A DNA stretch of 64,000 nucleotides from Stappia sp. 28M-7 (GCF_014252955.1 NZ_JACMIA010000001.1:1240001-1304000), one strand, 5' to 3'; counted from the first letter of the stretch, positions 40,687-50,032 are shown. Numbers and translations: made by a program. Notes: generated by a model not told the origin, from the sequence alone.

Positions 40687-43089
40687 TTATGCCGCTTCCT
40701 GCAGCGGCAACGTCACGGTTTCAAAGGCAAGGCCGGGCCGGTAGCGGGCCGAGACCTTGCCGTCTTCCAGCAGCAACAGGTGCATCCAGCCCTTGTCGAA
40801 CAGGGCGCGCAAGCCCTCGTGCCGGGACAGGATGTCGTGCACCGCCTCGCGCGGGGCCTCCACCAGCACCGACAGCCGCAGCGGCTCGTGCATCAGCCGC
40901 GCCCCGTCGCTGACCGCCTGCAGCGGCAGGCCGGCGCGCAACCGCCCGCCATTGCCCTCCACGACGCCGATGCCGCCGACCACGTTGTGCAGCAGCTTGT
41001 TGCCGCCGCCGAAGAGCTCTGGCGCGACGGTCGAGCCGTAATATTGCAGCGAGATCCAGCTCGCCACGACCACCGGCGCGGTGAGGATCAGCTCCAGCAC
41101 TTTCATGCCCTCGTCCGCCCGCCAGTCGTAGGAATGCAGGAAGACTCGCCCGCCGAGATCCGCCCCGGCGGTGACGCCGCGCGGCGCGGCGATGAAAGCG
41201 GAGCAGCCGGCAAGGCCCCATTCGGGCCGGGTTTCTGCCCAGTTGCGCGCCCGCAAGGCCAGCCGGTCGTGGCTGGCGCCCGGCAGCCGGGTTGCCCGCT
41301 CGATCCGGGCGAGCCGTCCCGCCTCGGCGAGCTTTTCCCGCGCGAAGGCGAGATCCGCCGCATGCTCCTCCGACGGCGCGTCCTTCGCAAAGAGCGTCAC
41401 CTCGTCGGTGGTGGTGTCGTGCAGGCCCGCGACGAACAGCGTGTCGGCGGCGACGGGCAGGCCCATCTCGGCAAGCCCGGTGCGGGTCTCGGGATCGTTG
41501 AGAAGCTGCGCCAGCAGCCGCGCGGAAACCTCGCCGGTGTGACCGCCGCAGGCACCGCAGTGATAGGCGCTCTCCTGCGGGTTGTTGGTCGTGCTGGCGC
41601 CGTGGCCGAGCAGCAGCACCAGCCGGGCATGGCCCTGCGTCATCGACATCGCCTTGAGCACGGTCGCCGCGGTCTCGGCCTTTTGCCGGGCGGTCAGTGC
41701 CGGATCGAGCCGCGGCGCGCAGCCGTGGTGGTGGGCGTGGTGATGTGCGGGCGCCAGCGACAGCGCATCGCGCAGCAGCTTTGCCGCATAGAGCGGGCCG
41801 GCCGCCTCCACGAAGGCGAACGAGGAGACGGCGGCCTGCCGGAAGCGGTTCCACGCCCGCCGCGCCCGCGCCGTGATCCGCCCGGCCGTCTCGGCCTGCG
41901 GCTCCAGCTGCGCGGTGGAGGTCATGCCCGGCGTCAGCAGCACGGGAAGATGCGCTTCGCTCTCCACCGAACCGTGCGGGTGGTGGGCGACCGGCAGGCC
42001 GAAGAAGCCGGCAAAGCCGAGCGTCCGGATGCCGGCATCCTGGCTTTCCAGCGCCCGCCGGAACACTTCCGAGCGCACATCGATGCAGAAGGCCGCCTGC
42101 AGGGCGGGCCGTTCGGTTTTCGCGTTTTTCTCCGGAGCCTGGAGACGGGCGGCGAGCCGCCGCTGGAACGCACGCTCGGCCGCGTCCTGCAGGATGGCAT
42201 CGGCGATCTGGTCGGCGGTGGGCCTGGGCGCCTCGGTATGAGCGGCGAGCACGCCCCGCCAGTCCTGGCTTACCCGATCCGCAAAGGTCAGCAACAGGGC
42301 CTCCTCGAAGACGAGCCTGATGGCGAGAAGATCCGTCAGCGTGGCGTCGGTGCTTCCTGAAAGCTCTGCCTGCCAGAGCAGGTAGCGGGCGTGCTGGGCC
42401 CAGCCGCCGAGATCGACCAGCAGCCGGTGGAACAGGGTTTCCGCTGCCGGGCCGGCAATGCCGAGCGCAGCGGATGCGCGCAGGATCGCCCGCTCCGGCG
42501 TGTCCGGACAGGCGGCGACATGCCGGCAGAAGCCGGAAAGTCCGGCAAGCTCGGGCGTCAGGTCGTGCTGCGCCCATTCCCGCCAGGCGGCGAAGGCGGA
42601 GCGGCCGGGCGCCGGCGTCCACAGCGCCTGTCCCCGGTCGAAATGGCCGGCGGCCCAAAGCCCGGTGGTGCGGGCGACGATCTCCGGCCAGTCGGTGCCG
42701 GTGGCGCCGGCGGCAAGATCGGCGAGCGTCGGCAGCGGCGAGGGGGCGGCAGCGGGCTGCGCAAGGCGCGCCCGCAAGGTCTCGATGTCCGCCGGCTTGT
42801 CGGCGAAGGAGGCGGCATCGAGCGCGTCCTGCAGGTCCTGCGCGGTGATCTTGTGCGCGGCGAGCGCGCCGGCATGGAGACGCCGTGCCGGCACGATGTC
42901 GCTGCCGGCGACCCGCGCAAGGCGCGCGGCGGCTTCTGCCATGTCCTCGCCGGTCTGGCCGAGGAACGGATTGACGGCGACGGTGGCGTCCAGCGGGAAG
43001 GCCGGCGGCACCCGCCGGGCGGCCCGGTCTGCCGCCTGGAGAAGAGCGGTAACCTGCGGCGTGGCAAGGGAGGTCGGAGGCGTAAGCAT
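40687..43089 (-). CDS. dabA: DabA-type inorganic carbon transporter subunit (DUF2309)
   Basis: An 800-residue protein of the DabA/UPF0753 family. Its metal site resembles that of beta-carbonic anhydrases: C335 and D337 in FCIDVRSE, H496 in LLGHGAST and C511 in YHCGACGG, fifteen residues later, matching the spacing known for DabA. With DabB it forms a membrane-associated, energy-coupled complex that hydrates CO2 to bicarbonate in one direction. GGAAGG precedes the ATG. It follows dabB after 18 bases. The presence of all four ligands argues for an active subunit. Confidence 0.93.
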   Translation of the reverse strand: MLTPPTSLATPQVTALLQAADRAARRVPPAFPLDATVAVNPFLGQTGEDMAEAAARLARVAGSDIVPARRLHAGALAAHKITAQDLQDALDAASFADKPADIETLRARLAQPAAAPSPLPTLADLAAGATGTDWPEIVARTTGLWAAGHFDRGQALWTPAPGRSAFAAWREWAQHDLTPELAGLSGFCRHVAACPDTPERAILRASAALGIAGPAAETLFHRLLVDLGGWAQHARYLLWQAELSGSTDATLTDLLAIRLVFEEALLLTFADRVSQDWRGVLAAHTEAPRPTADQIADAILQDAAERAFQRRLAARLQAPEKNAKTERPALQAAFCIDVRSEVFRRALESQDAGIRTLGFAGFFGLPVAHHPHGSVESEAHLPVLLTPGMTSTAQLEPQAETAGRITARARRAWNRFRQAAVSSFAFVEAAGPLYAAKLLRDALSLAPAHHHAHHHGCAPRLDPALTARQKAETAATVLKAMSMTQGHARLVLLLGHGASTTNNPQESAYHCGACGGHTGEVSARLLAQLLNDPETRTGLAEMGLPVAADTLFVAGLHDTTTDEVTLFAKDAPSEEHAADLAFAREKLAEAGRLARIERATRLPGASHDRLALRARNWAETRPEWGLAGCSAFIAAPRGVTAGADLGGRVFLHSYDWRADEGMKVLELILTAPVVVASWISLQYYGSTVAPELFGGGNKLLHNVVGGIGVVEGNGGRLRAGLPLQAVSDGARLMHEPLRLSVLVEAPREAVHDILSRHEGLRALFDKGWMHLLLLEDGKVSARYRPGLAFETVTLPLQEAA

Positions 43090-43107
43090 GATGGAACCTT
43101 CCGAGGA

Positions 43108-44661
43108 TCAGTGGGACGAGGGGAGCCGGAAGCCGCCGATCAGGCGGTCGACGGCGGCATTCACGTAGAAGCCGTTGGCGAAGTGGACCCGCAGCCCGGC
43201 GGTCGCCGGGTGATGCGCCCAGTGCGGGAACAGCGCCTGTGCGACGGCAACACCGCCGAAGGAGGCGAGCGCCAGGGCGATCAGCGCCCATTCCAGCGGG
43301 CCGGCCTGGGGCGGGGCGGGCAGCGCGCCGCCGACCACCAGCCCGGCCAGCACGTGGAAGCCGAAATAGCCGATGGCGGCCGCGACCGAGGCCTTGGCGG
43401 TCTTGCGGGTGAGGGCGGCGGGGGCGGCGTCGGCCAGACCCTGCGCCACCAGATAGGCGACGCCGAAGATCAGGATCGCGCCGAGCGCCAGCGCCTGTGC
43501 AGACTTTTCCAGCGGCAGCAGCGAGAAGGCACCGGCAACGGCCGCATAAAGAGCGAGGGCGAGCAGGAAGGCGCGCGCCACCGCGGCAAGGCCTGGCGCG
43601 GCGACGGGGCCGGGCCGCCGCGTTGCCTGCACGGCGTGCACCGCCGTGCCGGAGGAGAGGAAGGCGTGTGCCTTGTAGAGCGAGTGGGCAAGGATGTGCA
43701 GCAGGGCGAGCGGCCACAGGCCGAGGCCGCATTGCAGCAGCATGAAGCCCATCTGCGCGACCGTCGACCAGGCGAGCGCCGTCTTCACCGCGCTCTGGGT
43801 CAGCATGACCAGCGCGCCGAACAGGGCCGAGAAACCGCCGAGCATGACCAGCAGCGTCATCGCCGCCGGGCTTGCCTGCACCGGCTCGGCAAGGCGGATG
43901 AGCAGCAGGCCGCCGGCATTGATGATGCCCGCATGCAGCAGCGCCGAGACCGGGGTGGGGGCTTCCATCACCTCGGTCAGCCAGCCGTGCAGGGGAAAGG
44001 CCGCCGTCTTCAGCAGCGCGGCGAGCACGACCAGCAACACGGCGATGTCGGCGGCAAGCGGCATGTCGCCGGCCCGTGCCGCATCGCCGATCCCAGCGAG
44101 CGACAGCGTGCCGAAGGCGGCCCAGAAGCCGAGCGCGGCAAGCAGCAGCGCAGCGTCGCCGGCGGTCCAGGCGAGGGTGAACTTGGCCGCGGCCCGCCGG
44201 GCCTGTGGCCGCTCGCGGTAAAACAGCAGCAACTGCCGCAGCAGCACACCGACGAGGACGAAGCTGAGGATCAGGACCGGCAGGGTGGCGGCCTGTACCA
44301 GCATGAGGACGGCGGCGACGGCGGCGAGCAGCAGGCCGTGGAAGGCGCCCTCCCGCGCCTCGCCGTCGAGATAGCTGCGCGAGAAGCGCACCACCACCCA
44401 GCCGACGAAGGCGACCAGAACCGACATGACCGCCGACACCGTGTCGAGGGTGAGCGCCAGGGCAAAGGCGCCGCTGCCGACGGCGAGCGTTGCCGGGCCG
44501 CCGATGGCCAGATGGAGCGCGCCGGCAAGGGCAAGCGCGAGGGAGAGCAGCGCGGCGCCCTCGGCGAGCACCGGCAATGCGCCCGGTCGGCGACCGGGGC
44601 GGGCCAGGGCGCAGGCGGCAATGAGCAGAAGCGGCAGGGGGGCGAGCGCCGTGGGGAACAT
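43108..44661 (-). CDS. dabB: DabB-type proton/cation-conducting membrane subunit (NuoL-like)
   Basis: A 517-residue polytopic membrane protein of the proton-conducting transporter family (complex I NuoL/MrpA-like). The core helices contain the expected FPLHGWLTEVMEAPTPVSAL and LLHAGIINAGGLLLIRL motifs and a lysine/glutamate membrane path. It is much shorter than NuoL, as expected for DabB. The start at 44661 has GGAG seven bases upstream; an 18-codon longer frame lacks one. It should supply cation flow to drive DabA. The pair is the first two genes leftward of a divergent LysR gene. Confidence 0.92.
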   Translation of the reverse strand: MFPTALAPLPLLLIAACALARPGRRPGALPVLAEGAALLSLALALAGALHLAIGGPATLAVGSGAFALALTLDTVSAVMSVLVAFVGWVVVRFSRSYLDGEAREGAFHGLLLAAVAAVLMLVQAATLPVLILSFVLVGVLLRQLLLFYRERPQARRAAAKFTLAWTAGDAALLLAALGFWAAFGTLSLAGIGDAARAGDMPLAADIAVLLVVLAALLKTAAFPLHGWLTEVMEAPTPVSALLHAGIINAGGLLLIRLAEPVQASPAAMTLLVMLGGFSALFGALVMLTQSAVKTALAWSTVAQMGFMLLQCGLGLWPLALLHILAHSLYKAHAFLSSGTAVHAVQATRRPGPVAAPGLAAVARAFLLALALYAAVAGAFSLLPLEKSAQALALGAILIFGVAYLVAQGLADAAPAALTRKTAKASVAAAIGYFGFHVLAGLVVGGALPAPPQAGPLEWALIALALASFGGVAVAQALFPHWAHHPATAGLRVHFANGFYVNAAVDRLIGGFRLPSSH

Positions 44662-44742
44662 GGGGAATCTCCGCAAGTGAAGTGCGCGCCGGAGATATCG
44701 CTTGCCAATATTCAAGAAAATTACATATTTAAGCGGAAATCA

Positions 44743-44757
44743 TTCTATTCAATAGAA
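44743..44757. promoter_or_regulatory. Candidate LysR-type site between dabB and lysR
   Basis: TTCTATTCAATAGAA is a perfect 15-bp palindrome with the T-N11-A pattern. It sits in an AT-rich divergent gap, 19 bases upstream of the lysR ATG and 81 bases from the dabB start. This is the expected place for an autoregulating LysR protein that also activates the divergent operon. Confidence 0.68.
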
Positions 44758-44776
44758 CGATCAGCGGAAAGGGATC

Positions 44777-45691
44777 ATGCCGCCGCTCAACCTCCATCAT
44801 CTTCGCCTGTTCAGTGCCGTCGCCGAGGACGGGACGCTGACCGGAGCGGCGCGCCGGCTCAACCTGTCGGCCTCTGCCCTGTCGGCGCAGGTGAAAGCGC
44901 TGGAAGGATCGCTGGGGCACGACCTCTTCGAGAGGCGCGGGCGCGGGCTGGTGCTGACCGAGGCGGGGCGCATCGCCCTCGACCATGCGCAGGCGATCTT
45001 CCGCACCGCAGAAGACCTGTCGGCGACGCTGAAAGGCGGCGGGCAGAAGCCGCGCGCCCTGCGGGTCGGCGCGCTGAGCACCCTGTCGCGCAACCTGCAG
45101 ATCCAGTTCCTGCTGCCGGTCATCGGCAAGCCGGATGTGGACGTGGTGGTGCGCTCGGGCAGCCAGAAGGAACTGCTCGCCGGGCTGGAATCGCTGGCGC
45201 TGGACGTGGTGCTGACCAACGTGGCGCCGGCGCGCGACGAGGCCCGCCGGTATCTGGTTCACCGCGTTGCCGAACAGGCGGCCGGTCTGATCGGAACGCC
45301 GGAGCGGGCGGGGCAGGGGCGTCCGCTGGTGGAGCTGCTGGCGCGCGAGCCCCTGGTTCTGCCGACCCGCGAGACGGCGATCCGCTCCGGCTTCGACGTG
45401 CTGGCCGCGCGCCTCGGCGTGGTCCCGCGCATCGCGGCCGAAGTCGACGACATGACGATGATCCGCCTGCTGGCCCGCGAAGACGCGGGACTTGCGGTCA
45501 TTCCGCCGATTGTCGTGCGGGACGAACTGGCAAACGGAATGCTGGTGGAGGCCAGCCCCTTGCCCGGCATCACCGAGGTCTTCCTGGCGGTGACGGTGGA
45601 GCGCCGGTTCCCCAATCCGCTGCTGGCTGATCTCCTGTTCCGCACACCGGACGGTGTTCCGGCAAGGTCCGGGGACGGGGCGACAACATGA
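44777..45691 (+). CDS. LysR family regulator divergent from dabAB
   Basis: A 304-residue LysR protein. The winged helix (about 3-62) holds LHHLRLFSAVAEDGTLTGAA and LNLSASALSAQVKALEGSLG. The effector domain starts near residue 92. The sequence has the compact look of the NhaR/CbbR neighbourhood of the family; regulators of this kind next to dab genes in other bacteria respond to CO2 status. AAAGGGATC precedes the ATG. The perfect palindrome upstream is a likely binding site. The effector is unknown. Confidence 0.9.
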   Translation: MPPLNLHHLRLFSAVAEDGTLTGAARRLNLSASALSAQVKALEGSLGHDLFERRGRGLVLTEAGRIALDHAQAIFRTAEDLSATLKGGGQKPRALRVGALSTLSRNLQIQFLLPVIGKPDVDVVVRSGSQKELLAGLESLALDVVLTNVAPARDEARRYLVHRVAEQAAGLIGTPERAGQGRPLVELLAREPLVLPTRETAIRSGFDVLAARLGVVPRIAAEVDDMTMIRLLAREDAGLAVIPPIVVRDELANGMLVEASPLPGITEVFLAVTVERRFPNPLLADLLFRTPDGVPARSGDGATT

Positions 45692-45849
45692 TCGGCGTGC
45701 AAACGCGCTAGACGCGAAAGACAATCCCTGAAAACGCGCATGGGTTGAAATGTCTGCCCGCCTTTTGGGCAGGCATTGCCTACCCGCTTTTTCGACGGCT
45801 TTGAAGTTTAGAAAGCTCATTCTCCAGTGGACTTGGATTTCCATTTTTG

Positions 45850-45865
45850 TAGGATGAATATCCTA
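45850..45865. promoter_or_regulatory. Palindrome upstream of the Lrp gene
   Basis: TAGGAT-GAAT-ATCCTA is a perfect inverted repeat with 6-bp arms, 28 bases before the Lrp start codon. AsnC/Lrp proteins commonly bind such AT-rich sites in front of their own gene. The surrounding 150 bases are strikingly AT-rich for this genome. Confidence 0.58.
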
Positions 45866-45892
45866 ACAAAAATTCCAGAGGTAGAATGTGTG

Positions 45893-46369
45893 ATGCAAAT
45901 TGATGAGTTTGATAGGAAAATACTTTCTGTAATTCAAGATGATGCTAGCCTATCTATAGCTCAGGTTTCTGAGAAGGTAGGTCTCTCGACAACGCCGTGT
46001 TGGCGTCGCCTCCAGAAGCTCGAGCGAGAGGGGTATATCGACGGCCGCGTAACGCTTTTGAATCAAAGCAGGATCGGCCTCGAGCTCACGGTTTTCGTGA
46101 TGATACGGACCAGCCAGCATAACACCGCATGGCTGGAGAAGTTCAACAACGTCGTGAGTTTATTCCCGGAAATCGTGGAAGTGAACCGACTGGCGGGCGA
46201 GTATGACTATCTCTTGAAGGTAATCACCAAGAGCAATTCGTCCTACGACGCCTTCTACAAGAAGTTCATCAATCTCATCGAGCTCAATGATGTCACATCC
46301 TGTTTCTCAATGGAACAAATCAAGCGAAGTACCCGACTACCACTCGACGCTGTCGATGGCGGACGCTGA
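45893..46369 (+). CDS. Lrp/AsnC family transcriptional regulator
   Basis: A 158-residue regulator. The N-terminal helix-turn-helix is IDEFDRKILSVIQDDASLSI, VSEKVGLSTTPCWRRLQKLE and EGYIDGRVTLL; the C-terminal RAM ligand domain has NRLAGEYDYLLKVI and FSMEQIK. It has the usual length. ATG 45893 is chosen, though GTG 45890 is nearly as good given AGAGG upstream. The first 200 bases of the gene have much lower GC than its neighbours, suggesting separate acquisition. It overlaps the PLP-enzyme gene and probably controls the operon to 55215, perhaps sensing a sulfur amino acid. Confidence 0.92.
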   Translation: MQIDEFDRKILSVIQDDASLSIAQVSEKVGLSTTPCWRRLQKLEREGYIDGRVTLLNQSRIGLELTVFVMIRTSQHNTAWLEKFNNVVSLFPEIVEVNRLAGEYDYLLKVITKSNSSYDAFYKKFINLIELNDVTSCFSMEQIKRSTRLPLDAVDGGR

Positions 46370-48095
46370 CGCGCGCATCGCGCGGATCCGCGCCGGCGTC
46401 ATCGGTGAGGGGCGGGCGATCGAAACGCCGTTCGGCGTGCGCCCGCTCGTCTATGCGGACTACGTGGCCTCCGGGCGCGGGCTGTCCTTCATCGAAGACC
46501 TGATCCGCGACCGCATCCTGCCCGACTACGGCAACACCCACACCGAAACCTCGTATACCGGCCGGCAGACGACGGTGCTGCGCGAAGCCGCCCGCGAGAC
46601 GATCCGCAAGGCGGTCGGTGCCGACGCGCGCCATGCGGTGATCTTCACAGGCTCCGGCGCCACCTCCGGCGTCAACAAGCTGGTGCGCGCCCTGCAGCTG
46701 CAGGGCCGTCTGCCGCGACGCGCAACGGCGGCCGAGACGCCCGAGAGCGAGCTGCCGGTGGTCTTCGTCGGCCCCTACGAACACCATTCCAACGATCTGC
46801 CCTGGCGCGAGACCGGCGCCCGCATCCGTCGCATTCCGTTGAATGCGGCCGGCGGGATCTGCCTCGACACGCTGGCGAGCGAGCTTGCCGCCGTCGGCGA
46901 GGGCGTGCCGCGCATCGGTGTGTTTTCGGCTGCCTCCAACGTCACCGGCGTCAAGAGCGATGTGCGGGCGATTGCGAAGCTGCTGCATGCGCATGATGCG
47001 CTGTTCTTCTGCGACTATGCGGCCGGCGCCCCCTACATGCCGATCTGCATTTCCGGAACTGCCGAGGGCGCGGGCGACCATATTGACGCGCTGTTCCTGT
47101 CGCCGCACAAGTTCGTCGGCGGGCCGGGCGCGTCCGGCCTCCTGATCTGCGACAAGGCGCTGTTCGAGGGCATCGAGCCGACCGCCACCGGCGGCGGCAC
47201 GGTCAGCTATGTGACCGCGGAAGGGCATTGCTACGTCTCCAGCGTCGAGCGGCGCGAGGAAGCGGGCACGCCCAACATCGTCGGCGACATCAAGGCCGGC
47301 CTTGCGCTGGAACTGAAGGACCGGGTCGGCGCGCACGAAATCGAGCGCCGCGAGGCGGCGATGGTGGTCCGCGCCATGCGCAACTGGGCGCAGGATCCGA
47401 ACATCGAGCTGCTGGGCCCGCTTGAGGCCGAGCGCATCGGCGTCTTCGCGCTGAACATCCGCAGCGGCACCAAGAAGCTGCATTACGGCCTCGTCGTCGC
47501 CCTGCTGAACGATTTGTTCGGCATCCAGGCGCGCGGCGGCTGCTCCTGCGCCGGGCCCTACGGCCATGCGCTGCTGGGGATCGGCGACGACGATGCACTG
47601 CGTCACCAGCAGGAAGTGCGCGGCGGGCAGAGCGTACTGCGTCCGGGCTGGGTGCGTCTCGGCTTCAACTACTTCTTCGACGAGCGCACCACCGACTATA
47701 TCATCGAGGCGGTGCGTTTCGTCGCGGCCCATGGCGCAGCCTTCATGTCGCTGTACAAGGTCAACCCGCAGTCGGGCGTGTGGACGATGAACGGGGCTGA
47801 GCGTCCCAAGGCTCGGCCGGCAACGCTGCTCGAAGCGCTGGCTCCCGATGCTGCATCGCCTGTGGAAATGGGGGCCGAGGTGCCGGACTTCGAAACCTGC
47901 CTTGCAACGGCGCACCGGCTGGCGGACGAGCAGGAAGCAGCGCTCGCAGGCCTTGCAAGCGAGCCGTGCGGGGACTGCGGCGAGGCCGACAGCCTGCGCT
48001 GGTTCTGGCGGCCCGAGGAGCTGCCGCTTCTTCACAGCCAGTTGATCGCCGGGGCGAGAGCTTCTATCCACAAACCCCCATCACGGGTCTCCTGA
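46356..48095 (+). CDS. Class V aminotransferase-fold PLP enzyme (cysteine desulfurase-like)
   Basis: A 579-residue PLP-dependent enzyme. The cofactor lysine is K252 in LFLSPHKFVGGPG, and YEHHSNDLPWRE and FCDYAAGAPY line the PLP pocket. RGGCSCAGPYGH (C396, C398) sits where cysteine desulfurases carry the catalytic cysteine loop. A C-terminal extension of about 110 residues, with EPCGDCGEADSLRWFW, is beyond the usual family length. ATG 46356 overlaps the Lrp gene by 14 bases; ATG 46287 would extend it by 23 residues. Sulfur removal or C-S cleavage on a cysteine-like substrate is plausible in this operon. An epimerase role is an alternative. Confidence 0.85.
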   Translation: MADADARIARIRAGVIGEGRAIETPFGVRPLVYADYVASGRGLSFIEDLIRDRILPDYGNTHTETSYTGRQTTVLREAARETIRKAVGADARHAVIFTGSGATSGVNKLVRALQLQGRLPRRATAAETPESELPVVFVGPYEHHSNDLPWRETGARIRRIPLNAAGGICLDTLASELAAVGEGVPRIGVFSAASNVTGVKSDVRAIAKLLHAHDALFFCDYAAGAPYMPICISGTAEGAGDHIDALFLSPHKFVGGPGASGLLICDKALFEGIEPTATGGGTVSYVTAEGHCYVSSVERREEAGTPNIVGDIKAGLALELKDRVGAHEIERREAAMVVRAMRNWAQDPNIELLGPLEAERIGVFALNIRSGTKKLHYGLVVALLNDLFGIQARGGCSCAGPYGHALLGIGDDDALRHQQEVRGGQSVLRPGWVRLGFNYFFDERTTDYIIEAVRFVAAHGAAFMSLYKVNPQSGVWTMNGAERPKARPATLLEALAPDAASPVEMGAEVPDFETCLATAHRLADEQEAALAGLASEPCGDCGEADSLRWFWRPEELPLLHSQLIAGARASIHKPPSRVS

Positions 48096-48108
48096 ATACG
48101 GACCATCC

Positions 48109-49407
48109 ATGTTTTCCAGCAAACAGATCTCGGCATCCCTTTGGGCGGACACCGCCCCGTCGCGCCAGGCCGCACCGGCCGTTGCCGGTCGGCTCGATAC
48201 CGACGTTGCGGTTATCGGCGGGGGATTCTCGGGCCTTTCCACGGCGCTGCACCTGGCAAGGGCAGGGCACCAGGTCACGGTTCTGGAAGGCATGGAGGTC
48301 GGCTTCGGCGGATCGGGCCGCAACAACGGCCAGGTGATCCCGACCATGACGGCCGCCGAGCCGGACGCGATCGAGACGCGATTCGGCGATGCCGGCGAGC
48401 GGTTCGTCGCCCTGGTGCGCGACAGCGCTTCATACCTGTTCGACACCGTCCGCGAGGAAGGGATCGACTGCGAGGCCGAGCAGACGGGCTGGTTCCAGCC
48501 CGCGCACCGGGAAAGCCGGCTGAAGCTGAGCCGGGCCCGCGTCGACGCCTGGGCAAAGCGCGGCGCACCGGCCCGCCTGGTCGAGGCGGCCGAATGCGCC
48601 GAGCTGCTCGGCTCGGATCGCTGGTTCGGCGGCATGTACAACCCGACCGGCGGCCATATCAATCCGCTGGCACTGGCGCGCGGCCTGGCAAGCGCCTGCG
48701 AGGCGAAGGGCGTCGCGATCCGCGAGAAAAGCCCGGTCGAGGCGGTGGAACGCCGCGACGGCCGCTGGCACCTGCGCACGCCGACCGGAGAGGTCGTCGC
48801 CCGCGCAGTGATGCTGGCCAGCAACGCCTATACCGGTTTCCTGTCCTCTGAGCTGGCGCCGAAGGTGGCGCGCTCCGTCGTGCCGGTCCTGTCCTGGCAG
48901 ATGGCGACGCGTCCGCTCACCGATGACCAGCGCAAGGTGGTGGTGCCGGGCCGTCAGGCGGTTTCCGACACCCATGGCGACCTGCATTTCTTCCGCTACG
49001 ACAAGCGGGGTCGCCTGGTGACCGGCGGCGCGCTGGCACTCGGTCACAACGGCCCGGATCGGCTGCGCGAGATCGTCGGCCGCCGCCTGCAGACGGCCTT
49101 CCCGGTGCTCGGCAAGCCGGAGTTCGACTTCGTGTGGAACGGCTATATCGGCATGACCGAGGACCGCTTCCCCTTCATCTGCCAGCTCGGCCCCGATTTC
49201 TGGTGCTGGGCCGGCTGCAACGGCCGCGGCGTCGCCCTTTCGGTGTCGCTCGGCCGGGAATTCGCAGCGGCGATCGCCGGCATGCCGGTCTCGCAGCTCG
49301 CCCTGCCGATGTCCGATCCCAAGCCAATCCCCATGCACGGTCTCGTCAAGACCTTCGCCCCGCCGGCCATGCTTCAGCTGTACCGGTGGCGCGACGGCCG
49401 CGACTGA
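48109..49407 (+). CDS. FAD-dependent oxidoreductase (DAO family)
   Basis: A 432-residue flavoenzyme. The FAD motif DVAVIGGGFSGLSTALHLAR starts near residue 31, with the ribose acid in VTVLEGME. GFGGSGRNNGQVIPTMT is typical of PuuB/DadA-like amine oxidoreductases. The C-terminal FAD segment is FWCWAGCNGRGVALSVSLG, and LSWQMATRPL precedes it. It follows the PLP-enzyme gene after 13 bases. It is expected to oxidise a C-N bond of an amino acid or imine-forming heterocycle, fitting a route through a thiazoline or thiazolidine. Confidence 0.9.
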   Translation: MFSSKQISASLWADTAPSRQAAPAVAGRLDTDVAVIGGGFSGLSTALHLARAGHQVTVLEGMEVGFGGSGRNNGQVIPTMTAAEPDAIETRFGDAGERFVALVRDSASYLFDTVREEGIDCEAEQTGWFQPAHRESRLKLSRARVDAWAKRGAPARLVEAAECAELLGSDRWFGGMYNPTGGHINPLALARGLASACEAKGVAIREKSPVEAVERRDGRWHLRTPTGEVVARAVMLASNAYTGFLSSELAPKVARSVVPVLSWQMATRPLTDDQRKVVVPGRQAVSDTHGDLHFFRYDKRGRLVTGGALALGHNGPDRLREIVGRRLQTAFPVLGKPEFDFVWNGYIGMTEDRFPFICQLGPDFWCWAGCNGRGVALSVSLGREFAAAIAGMPVSQLALPMSDPKPIPMHGLVKTFAPPAMLQLYRWRDGRD

Positions 49408-49442
49408 CCCAAGCAAAGACAAGCAAAAGGACGATGCCCCAT

Positions 49443-49952
49443 ATGACCCAGGAAACCACCAACGAGCCGGTCGTCACGCTCGACATGCTGAAGGCGGCCT
49501 TCGCCATGCGCGCCAAGGCCTATGCGCACATGTTCGACGTCCTGCGAGAGGCGTATGGCGCCGACCGCGCCGTCGAGCTGATCGCCGAGTCCACCCGTCG
49601 TCTCGGCCAGGACATGGGCAAGAAGTTCGCGCATCTGGGCCCCGACAACCTGCCGGGCCTGAAGGACGCCTTCATCGGCGGCATCCCGTGCTCGGCACAG
49701 ATGTTTGCGCCCGAGATCAAGAAGTGCGACGACGAGAGACTGGAAATCCAGTTCCACCGCTGTCCGCTGAAGGACACGTGGACGGAACAGGGCCGCAACG
49801 AGGAAGATCTCGAGCTGCTCTGCAAGGCTGCCGGCGCCATCGACGGTGGCCTGTTCACCGAGGCCGGGTTTACCTTCAAGGGCGAAACCTGGACAAAGGG
49901 CAAGACCGGTTGCTGCCTGCTGCGGGTAGAGCCGGGCGCAAGTGCAGGCTGA
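49443..49952 (+). CDS. L-2-amino-thiazoline-4-carboxylic acid hydrolase family protein (first copy)
   Basis: A 169-residue protein of the ATC hydrolase family. Recognisable segments are AFAMRAKAYAHMFDVLREA, VELIAESTRRLGQDMGKKFA, LEIQFHRCPLKDTW and the C-terminal KTGCCLLRVEP. Family members open the ring of L-ATC to give carbamoyl-cysteine in cysteine synthesis from the racemic thiazoline. ATG 49434 lies only two bases from AAAGGA, so ATG 49443 is preferred. The several conserved cysteines (residues near 78, 94, 107, 126 and 160) may bind metal or act in catalysis. Whether ATC itself is the substrate is open. Confidence 0.8.
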   Translation: MTQETTNEPVVTLDMLKAAFAMRAKAYAHMFDVLREAYGADRAVELIAESTRRLGQDMGKKFAHLGPDNLPGLKDAFIGGIPCSAQMFAPEIKKCDDERLEIQFHRCPLKDTWTEQGRNEEDLELLCKAAGAIDGGLFTEAGFTFKGETWTKGKTGCCLLRVEPGASAG

Positions 49953-50032
49953 GCTGACTGTCATCCCGGCTGCGGGGTGATCCCATCAAACAACAAACCA
50001 AAATCTCTTCCAGAAGACAGGAGAAGATCACT

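Noticed and set aside
40721-43732. A 1003-codon minus-strand frame overlapping dabA in another phase
   Set aside because: It is an out-of-phase shadow of dabA; the dabA frame carries all metal-ligand motifs.
42391-45630. A 1079-codon plus-strand open frame across dabA, dabB and the start of lysR
   Set aside because: It runs antisense through two well-supported genes and has the arginine/glycine/glutamine-rich composition of a GC-rich shadow frame with no recognisable domain.
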